The notes under the pieces: model-generated
What the model was told of the DNA's origin: nothing
Databases searched by the model: none
What the model saw: the letters and a program-made list of their open reading frames with translations, nothing else
Made by a program: the position numbers and the translations under genes
Shown here: in pieces, positions 9,701 through 11,794 of the stretch
How positions within the stretch are numbered: position 1 is the stretch's first letter
How the letters are laid out: each line of letters starts with the position of its first letter
Assembly: GCA_964388085.1 (NCBI GenBank)
Contig: CAYLZW010000184.1
Coordinates: 1-11,794, forward strand
Reading direction: 5' to 3'
DNA from: CAYLZW01 sp964388085
GTDB taxonomy: Bacteria > Myxococcota > UBA727 > CAYLZW01
Length of the DNA: 11,794 bases

Positions 9701-10059
9701 CGCTCGGCCGAGAACAGCACGCTCCACGTGCCCGGCGGCAGGGGGATGTCGAAGGTGCCCTCGGCGCCGGCGCGTCCGTCGTCGCGCCAGCCCGCGGGCA
9801 GCCCGTCGGCCTCGGTGCGCGTGCGGAAGACCTTCGCGCTGCCGTCCTGCTCGAGGAGGCGGCCGTTCTGCAGCACGACGAGCTCGACCGGGCGCTGCTC
9901 CAGGTCACGCGACGGCAATACGACGCGGCCGATGACGCGCGCCTCTTGCTGCTCGCCGACCGGCGTCTCGGGATCCCAGGCGTTCGTGGGCTCGACGCTG
10001 CAAGCCGTGAAAGCCGTCAACGCGACCGCCAGGGCCGACACTCTGTGCAAAGCGTTCAT
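736..10059 (-). CDS. Giant mosaic surface lipoprotein: Ig-like repeats, carboxypeptidase-regulatory-like and FN3-like domains, C-terminal beta-propeller
   Basis: This 3107-residue protein starts at ATG 10059, chosen because GGGGAG lies 5 bases upstream and a short lipoprotein signal peptide follows: MNALHR, then a hydrophobic stretch ending FTAC, with the lipidated cysteine at residue 20. An ATG 27 bases earlier has no spaced ribosome site and would bury the signal. Domains in order (approximate residues): a carboxypeptidase-regulatory-like beta domain 40-140; mixed beta modules to 380 with a Cys-rich patch; Ig-like modules 380-620 joined by LDTEAP/VDVTPL linkers; two carboxypeptidase-regulatory-like domains 620-790; more Ig-like modules; seven tandem Ig-like units about 1160-1835, each with a DxAGN-type motif and an LDxxxP linker; FN3-like and related modules 1835-2470; and a C-terminal region to 3107 of LVIVD-like propeller blades (for example LYVTSRGGVTVVDVSDRYSP). 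No catalytic motif was seen. The role is unknown; adhesion or matrix binding at the surface is inference. It could be cotranscribed with the prenyltransferase-like gene 82 bases upstream. Confidence 0.9.
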   Translation of the reverse strand: MNALHRVSALAVALTAFTACSVEPTNAWDPETPVGEQQEARVIGRVVLPSRDLEQRPVELVVLQNGRLLEQDGSAKVFRTRTEADGLPAGWRDDGRAGAEGTFDIPLPPGTWSVLFSAERNGEVLYDDAATPNLTLSPGETAFQRLRPAPISSDRFEGVVKGTVEGLSPGLSYVVRLVPVAGDLEERTLVRSGDNSFQFNAVVPGTSYRVRIEGDGYAPAVSSSFEVTDEHSSANPLVVAPLRLVSIGELFEVAFDDTGTEAPYVGDARVPVRLAAAQIFLQSSDEQGLHHAEIRALPEPLLLDILADEALGTSVDGRWSEVGGDAQLDVDLAEGLAEAGDGSHRILAQLRLCMQEECECPADAPLSACTPPLMSGIAELSVTLDTEAPALVEADVAGVVARASADAAPLLVVNCARFGAGCPVAAEADPYAPLVEVQVNDRTGRVSGWAVTLDDEAAPSTFTQLASSPGLASFSGLSPGIAPADGNRTLRVWARDAANNVGLVHERTVVVDVTPLELADPALSLTGTEPYDSEGQALEIIPGDLVTVDVVTTGEQPVRWTVRRSDGPLLTGLPAGALAPYEGPISAFVSGVHADVVTLQALVEDSAGNVSTTAPRDLRLWRTGRVLGSVVLEGGGAPSDLLPALIDADGERVQGDAFGDGTFSFATALRGVYTLELEVPGFTRYERSGVVVQAARDTVLAPVQMALPRGDLVGRFELEGREGASTNTGIQVSLLNQGGDAVSGTTTLADGTYRFRDIPAGTGYVVVGAFEGYVPAEFPGVAVAADAETPVNPGDDGAPTPVLLRELVGDFRLCAPSGVLSDSCEPLLWTRLTTVDVGGVDLSGINAYRVGTAPFSDDGTGWQPVTLNGLGEIIPPQVTLGGDGEGRYTVYLQLRVDETNTGEPLTAEIVYDATAPSAVQLVLRKGARALLDGFTSDSTVTVSVNADAGSGDVAPLGDAFVQFANSAPTTPPPSTRCSHGGSCGVPLDDVQERLHSAWAFSCDAAGNCSDTPVQGKIVYDVTPPRALHGVTLTPSSAAIRQSGGVTYTRSAQYSIDVNVGAAENAAGVAVLDAAGAPVADVVGYRFGVAEVPPSGNGSFAFDGIAFSQFTSLLVADATLTAAGPSLPGVEAPYRVYAQLQDAAGNVTVLEDNPFHFDLVLDETAPGATFELNHGADFTRDPVVSLDTTASAVDPPVTARISTDNGLFDAYVDRSYPFEPGEDTWNLGASVADGAKTVYVRFLDAAGNASERSDSIFLDRTAPQPLLVSCSTCSFHAGLAYTNDPTRQVVLDLLATDNSGWVELVDVSGLGAPAPYAAILAVTLPSTSDGSQNLDVSFLDPAGNRSALLTLPVVLDRGAPTPTLTINGGASATGDATVQLSIAASDATSPVVGMRLSNSAAYAGEIQPVTPEVAWTLAFPDTDAPKTVYLEVYDAAGNRAETAAGITLDTAPPTGTVTLAGGAARTNALTVDVALGFSADAVTHVLSTTPLDASCATAAFPATDTPPPATTQVTFAATETEEPEARSLYVCTRDRAGNVAMTFDTIVLDQSGPAGSLVIEDGAPYATAGTVSVAIVNAPSDTTEMKTAVNSAPNCGVSTGYAPFSSSFSASLANTSGTQTVYACLKDSAGNALGTPLFDRIIRDRQPPAVTLTLDGGAAYSASSVITLNVSASDDLTGAEGGVTGMRVANNTVPTSGAFEAFQGARTWTVDAPGVAESKTVCVEVQDAAGRSASACDSIVLDLANPTGSVTLAGGAGYTTSTTVSARFVGDGGAGYQYQYSEAVLDCGATSGWAAFDGDETVDVALGGDGFQEVYACFREPSGRTTLASDGIVVDTAAPTAPQPTSPDADAWVASAKPTFRWSAASGADLYRLTLRDSTNTVVLGPVDVFTTEHTPAADLPAGALTWSVVARDNAGNASGVGAGFPRALNVDVLPPTGLGNLSVQGGTMTNDPTPTLGWSTASDTQTAAADLVYTLQVADGASFSAILLTAELQNTSAAANMTYTLEAPLGEGSYAWRVRVADRAGNSATVTASAFSVDVTPPAAPAFESVASPTTSPLSLNWTAVAGADAYRVQVAQNGGQSGCGAFTPVNTLTATTTYNLVAPSTAGCFYTARVSSTDALGNESAPASVGFLVDTEAPVYAALPPPVLIEGGAAAVSSEVITLALNASGATQVRIKDYESGNCLTPPTPTAAQLAAVTAQPYSPVVTWVLPPNNAASNTGPAPSDECKWIAVSFGDDAGNFTTPSTTQMDGILLDTLAPDAPQIGSETAVVDATSITLALAQDAVDHHFASYQLRNSALQSSWVNATPISSSCLTGGALCSFTVPLRSNTENRISVRALDTAGTPSAEDFVVIREDSSAPLPPSSLKLTPSDRRIDVSWIASSASDLAGYRLYYGTNTSAGSCSSNGADYTGRFAEQGASPIDVGSNTSFTLTGVPNGVEVCVGVLAYDETESPGPQQSSLTRSSVTTWELSPVLRAELSYTQLGIASTSDVGALALKEGILYVAANGEGLIELDVSNEDCFDLSDAASFASCTSRVEASTAMTTPRDIALSGAFAFVADSSYGVYIYRIQTTGAPAYMGRISLAGASAVAANGDVLAVGRTGGYSLYNLASLRTGALPALTQSISSTNAYDVDLQHDLMALGNGNAITLYRVSSAGIATALATQCATGINQEGVKLSGRTLYTGHTSDDIEICDLSTTSGGQYVAAGGVQTDRRWRLEVSGPYLYVTSRGGVTVVDVSDRYSPRLVGSYQHAGSNNTRYGAITVDGYRVFYSSGLDPTVRVLHTGTPNALELVRTDSSALGTTSAELIGDSIINPASASQVLHARMDGIEIDDEGPNIGEMMSSENAYVLSFNNTSYYVSYLGETGGLTSLYSDNISPRRPVAGVLMWPYAVMLTYVNNSSSHDLRIVSYNVETGGLAGIGTIDAAAAASFYSAGSQVALYKGHVFVVVNTAVSDSSEGIWRASVNNYSGVLSTPVQVVAHSDVRGVAASGHGVWWWTQGNYPETPELHVHRGHFPNAWSAANISSLPVSLADTRLRFDGGYLYAPANSSGLDLLQLTYDGTSYKPTSLSAVTSFPSGFALTVMTAGDRVYVSNYVRPFEILRLR
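4558..6582 (-). repeat. Seven tandem Ig-like repeat units inside the giant lipoprotein
   Basis: This coding stretch holds seven consecutive units averaging about 96 residues (residues about 1160-1835 of the lipoprotein). Each begins with an LDxxxPxG-like linker, usually has a GGAxxT strand after it, and ends in a KTVYxxVxDAAGN-type strand before the next linker. Unit boundaries fall roughly at 6582, 6288, 5998, 5715, 5428, 5128, 4837 and 4558. The linkers LDETAP, LDRTAP, LDRGAP, LDTAPP, LDQSGP, RDRQPP and LDLANP mark the starts. The pattern matches bacterial Ig-like repeats of large surface proteins. Units four, five and seven carry a matching cysteine pair; units one and three have none. The units are divergent at DNA level, so they are old duplications rather than a collapsed recent array. 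Confidence 0.8.
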
Positions 10060-10064
10060 TCGCG

Positions 10065-10070
10065 CTCCCC
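10065..10070 (-). promoter_or_regulatory. Ribosome binding site of the giant lipoprotein gene
   Basis: Read on the minus strand, GGGGAG lies 5 bases before ATG 10059. It is the best Shine-Dalgarno match near the start. Together with the signal peptide it selects ATG 10059 over the in-frame ATG at 10086, which has GCAGG directly abutting it with no usable spacing. Confidence 0.65.
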
Positions 10071-10141
10071 GTCGCTCGCGGATCATCCTGCGAGCGCTGC
10101 GAGCCTAGCCGGATTCCCGGCAGCGGAGGCAGTGACGCCCG

Positions 10142-11308
10142 CTACGAATTCGCGGCCGGGGGGCGGAGGCCACGGGGCTGTGTCATTTCGCGAGCGCGCA
10201 GGGACACGAGCGGGGCGTAGTAGACGCTCGTCTTCGCGACGCCAGCGGCACCTACATCGACCGACAGATAGTTGAAGAAGCCCTTCGTGGCGTCGAGCAG
10301 CGAGAGCGGCGCCACGGCCGCGAGGCCACGTTCGACGAGCGCCAGCTCGTCCTCGCGCCGCAGGTGCCGGTACCACGCGCGCAGGCGGCGCAGCGCCTCC
10401 GCGTCCGAGTAGAGGTCCACCGGTCGGATGTAGAGCTTCAAGCGCGCGGCCCGCTCGCGCGAGGGTGCGAGCGTGACGAGGTCGAAGCGCGCGGGATCGC
10501 GGTCTCCGTCGAGGAAGATGTCCTGAAAGTGCGCGATGCCTGCGCGTGCTTCGTCACCGCCTCCCGCGTCCTCGACGACAGCCGCGAGGGCCGCGCGCGA
10601 CAGCCCCTTGCCCTCCTTGTAGACCTTCACCTCGGTGGGCGTGTGCGGGGCGAAGTCGAAGCCCACCATGCGCCCGCCGCCCGGCGGATCGTAGGCGGCG
10701 AGGAAGCGCTCGACCTGCTCGTCGAGCCGTGGCTCGGCGAGGCGCCCGACCAGGCGGCGGATCTGCGCGAGCGCGCGCGGCGGCTCCGTCGGATAGTCGA
10801 CGCTGAAGTAGATCTTCAGGCGCGGCGGCCGGTCGCGATAGTGGTGCACGGCGCCGATGGTCGCCGTCGGATCTTGGAAGGGCGCCAGCAGCACGTCGTT
10901 GGGAACGCCGATCTTGAACAGCTCGCTGAAGAGATCGACGTCGTAGCCATCGCCCGCGGCGCGCATGGCTGCCTTCATGCGGTCTCGGCACAGCGTGTAG
11001 CGGTTCTTCAGCGCCGTCCGCCGGCAGGTGGGCTCGAACGAGTAGCGCACGCCGCAGTCGTCGTGGCCGCCGAAGGTGTAGGCGAGCTCGAGCGCGCAGT
11101 CCTGCTCGCAGAGGTTCGACGAGAACGGCGGACGCTCGCGGACGTCGAAGTCGAGGTCGCGGCCGGCGAGCAGATCGAAGAAGCGCTGGATCTCCGGCAG
11201 GCGCTCGCCGAGCCCGTCGAGGCGCGCGAGCTCCGGCAGGATCCGCTCGCGGACGTCCTCGTGGAACGACGGCGGGCGAGGGTCGGGTGGCGGCGCGGGA
11301 TCCGTCAT
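10142..11308 (-). CDS. Putative DMATS-type (ABBA-fold) aromatic prenyltransferase
   Basis: The product is 388 residues, a usual length for the dimethylallyltryptophan synthase family, which attaches a prenyl diphosphate to an aromatic ring without metal-binding DDxxD motifs. Seen here: ALELAYTF (Glu74), resembling the family's PIELSW motif whose glutamate activates the aromatic acceptor; VRYSFEPT (88-94), resembling the family's RFSIEP strand; and four spaced basic beta strands, RLKIYF (163-168), EVKVYKEG (226-233), RLKLYIRP (289-296) and KTSVYYAP (359-366). In known members, lysines, arginines and tyrosines of such strands line the diphosphate site. No DDxxD, signal peptide or membrane segment was seen, so the protein is probably cytosolic. 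ATG 11308 is preferred because AGGA lies 7 bases upstream; the open frame continues to 11524, but only through the inverted-repeat element. No other natural-product gene is in the window, so the acceptor is unknown. The family call rests on motif resemblance and needs a profile search. Confidence 0.6.
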   Translation of the reverse strand: MTDPAPPPDPRPPSFHEDVRERILPELARLDGLGERLPEIQRFFDLLAGRDLDFDVRERPPFSSNLCEQDCALELAYTFGGHDDCGVRYSFEPTCRRTALKNRYTLCRDRMKAAMRAAGDGYDVDLFSELFKIGVPNDVLLAPFQDPTATIGAVHHYRDRPPRLKIYFSVDYPTEPPRALAQIRRLVGRLAEPRLDEQVERFLAAYDPPGGGRMVGFDFAPHTPTEVKVYKEGKGLSRAALAAVVEDAGGGDEARAGIAHFQDIFLDGDRDPARFDLVTLAPSRERAARLKLYIRPVDLYSDAEALRRLRAWYRHLRREDELALVERGLAAVAPLSLLDATKGFFNYLSVDVGAAGVAKTSVYYAPLVSLRAREMTQPRGLRPPAANS

Positions 11309-11315
11309 GAGGCGA

Positions 11316-11319
11316 TCCT
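11316..11319 (-). promoter_or_regulatory. Ribosome binding site of the prenyltransferase-like gene
   Basis: On the minus strand, AGGA sits 7 bases before ATG 11308, good Shine-Dalgarno spacing. This decides the start against the upstream in-frame ATG at 11494, which lies inside the right arm of the inverted repeat. Confidence 0.65.
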
Positions 11320-11332
11320 GGCCCTTAGGGCC
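11320..11332. promoter_or_regulatory. 13-base perfect palindrome next to the prenyltransferase ribosome site
   Basis: GGCCCTTAGGGCC is a perfect dyad (6-base arms around one T). It lies one base past the AGGA element of the downstream gene and overlaps the outer end of the left arm of the larger inverted repeat (AGGGCC is shared). It could be a protein-binding operator or simply part of the repeat element; the sequence does not decide. Confidence 0.4.
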
Positions 11333-11388
11333 CGCGAAGGTGCAAGTCGACCGATGATCGCGGGCGAGGCGCGCACAGGGCAAGGCGC

Positions 11389-11452
11389 GAGTGAGCAGCG
11401 CAGGGAGCATCCTCGACGGATGTGATCCGAGCAGCGGAGCGAGCAACGCAGG
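11389..11452. repeat. Pair of 16-base imperfect direct repeats inside the inverted-repeat element
   Basis: GAGTGAGCAGCGCAGG (11389-11404) and GAGCGAGCAACGCAGG (11437-11452) match at 14 of 16 positions. They lie on either side of the central hairpin, inside the loop of the larger inverted repeat. Translated on the minus strand they give MPALLAP and MLPALLT. Confidence 0.5.
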
Positions 11453-11463
11453 CATGTGGGATG

Positions 11464-11483
11464 GATCGCCCGCGAGGGCGATC
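11464..11483 (-). terminator. Strong local hairpin downstream of the nuoH-like gene (possible terminator or processing signal)
   Basis: GATCGCCC-gcga-GGGCGATC is a perfect 8-base stem with a 4-base loop, beginning 21 bases beyond the nuoH-like stop codon on the minus strand. No T-run follows in the transcript direction, so it is not a classical intrinsic terminator. It overlaps the right arm of the larger inverted repeat, so the two structures cannot form together. The hairpin is seen directly; the terminator or RNA-stability role is inference. Confidence 0.4.
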
Positions 11484-11504
11484 GACTTGTGCATTCGCGG
11501 GCCC

Positions 11505-11794
11505 TTACCCGAGCAGGCGCGCAAACACCGCGCTCGAAAGCGCCAGCGCGGCGCCAGCGACGACGACCAGCACCCACGCCAGCGACTGCGCCTGATCGTG
11601 CCGGAGCGGAGGGAGCGAGCGCCGGACGGCGAGGATGATGCCCGCGGAGCAGATGAGCTTCGCCACGAAGACGCCCACCCGCAGGGCCGCGCCCTCGAGC
11701 GGCAGCGCCGTGGTGCCCTCGAGGTCGACGCCGGGGATGAGCCAGCCGCCGAAGAACACCGTCGTCACGATGCCCGCCGACGCGAGCAGGTCGA
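11505..11794 (-). CDS. nuoH: NADH-quinone oxidoreductase subunit H (NuoH-like), C-terminal part, 5'-truncated by window edge
   Basis: The frame is open from the right edge to TAA at 11505-11507, giving about 95 C-terminal residues; the GTG at 11768 is internal, since coding continues upstream as DLLASAGI. NuoH is the membrane-arm subunit of complex I next to the quinone site. Seen: VFFGGWLIPGV, matching the conserved FxGGW segment; a membrane helix with an embedded lysine (VGVFVAKLICSAGIILAV); the loop RRSLPPLRHDQ, matching the conserved RxxLPRxRxDQ loop; and a final helix ending in ARLLG. The loop has proline where arginine is usual. Another member of the same superfamily, such as a hydrogenase membrane subunit, cannot be excluded from this fragment. 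The next minus-strand gene is not nuoI, so either this is the end of its cluster or the usual nuo order is broken here. Confidence 0.82.
   Translation of the reverse strand, partial: DLLASAGIVTTVFFGGWLIPGVDLEGTTALPLEGAALRVGVFVAKLICSAGIILAVRRSLPPLRHDQAQSLAWVLVVVAGAALALSSAVFARLLG

Larger units (their letters stand above)
11327..11505. repeat. Intergenic inverted-repeat element with 40-base imperfect arms
   Basis: The left arm (11327-11367) and right arm (11466-11505) are imperfect reverse complements. Matching blocks from the outside in are 12 bases perfect (11327-11338 with 11494-11505), TGCA, AGTCGA, and 10 bases perfect (11358-11367 with 11466-11475), about 32 paired positions in 40. A small hairpin, CATCC-tcgac-GGATG (11408-11422), sits almost exactly at the dyad centre. 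The element fills the gap between the nuoH-like stop and the next gene's ribosome site. It has no transposase and no long open frame of recognised content. It could be a MITE-like or REP-like dispersed repeat, or a structured leader/trailer RNA. The arms are seen directly; the class is inference. Confidence 0.7.

Noticed and set aside
10060..10086. Upstream in-frame ATG at 10086 as the lipoprotein start
   Set aside because: It has no spaced Shine-Dalgarno and would put nine charged residues ahead of the lipoprotein signal peptide. ATG 10059 has GGGGAG 5 bases upstream.
10108..10121. GCCGG-attc-CCGGC hairpin in the 82-base gap downstream of the prenyltransferase-like gene, considered as a terminator
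   Set aside because: The stem is only 5 bases and no T-run follows on the minus strand; such hairpins are expected by chance at this GC content. I see nothing else regulatory in 10060-10141 apart from the ribosome site.
3193..10275. 2360-codon open frame on the plus strand, opposite the lipoprotein gene
   Set aside because: It is in exact antisense codon register with a well-supported gene. Its openness follows from the absence of TTA, CTA and TCA codons, and its translation is a featureless Arg/Ala/Val/Glu-rich string without domains.
10364..11425. 353-codon plus-strand frame opposite the prenyltransferase-like gene
   Set aside because: The opposite strand has the ribosome site, a sensible composition and family motifs; this frame has none.
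11309..11524. Longer version of the prenyltransferase-like protein starting in the nuoH tail
   Set aside because: The extension runs through the inverted-repeat element and into the end of nuoH, has no ribosome site, and a well-spaced AGGA supports ATG 11308.
1..11794. CRISPR arrays, tRNA or rRNA genes, transposases and phage genes
   Set aside because: I looked for regular short repeats, recombinase or transposase motifs and tRNA-like ends and found none I could support; apart from short intergenic gaps the window is filled by the four genes listed.

Overview
The window is very GC-rich and gene-dense. It carries a lipoprotein with a lipobox signal peptide (so a cell that processes diderm-style lipoproteins), a NuoH-type subunit of respiratory complex I, and one enormous mosaic secreted protein built from Ig-like, carboxypeptidase-regulatory-like, fibronectin-type and beta-propeller modules. 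That combination, with near-total avoidance of TTA, CTA and TCA codons over thousands of codons, points to a high-GC deltaproteobacterial-type organism, most likely a myxobacterium (Polyangia/Myxococcota). This taxonomic guess is inference from style only.

Layout, left to right. (1) Positions 1-725, plus strand: the 3' part of a lysine 2,3-aminomutase-like radical SAM gene, entering the window inside its CxxxCxxC iron-sulfur motif. (2) Positions 736-10059, minus strand: a single 3107-codon gene for a giant lipoprotein, filling about 80% of the window and converging on the kamA-like gene with only 10 bases between the two stop codons. (3) Positions 10142-11308, minus strand: a 388-codon gene that looks like a DMATS-type (ABBA-fold) aromatic prenyltransferase. 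(4) Positions 11309-11504: a 196-base intergenic region occupied almost entirely by an inverted-repeat element, with imperfect 40-base arms and internal hairpins and direct repeats. (5) Positions 11505-11794, minus strand: the 3' end of a nuoH-like gene, whose stop codon abuts one arm of the inverted repeat.

The three minus-strand genes run in the same direction (nuoH-like, prenyltransferase-like, lipoprotein), separated by 196 and 82 bases. Nothing in the sequence ties them into one pathway: a membrane proton-pump subunit, a soluble prenyltransferase and a surface lipoprotein. The prenyltransferase and lipoprotein could share a transcript. The hairpin-rich element between nuoH and the prenyltransferase is the most likely place for a transcript boundary or processing site. 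No tRNA, rRNA, CRISPR array, transposase or phage gene was seen. The points most worth a second look are the intergenic inverted-repeat element, the apparently orphan prenyltransferase, and the architecture of the giant lipoprotein.
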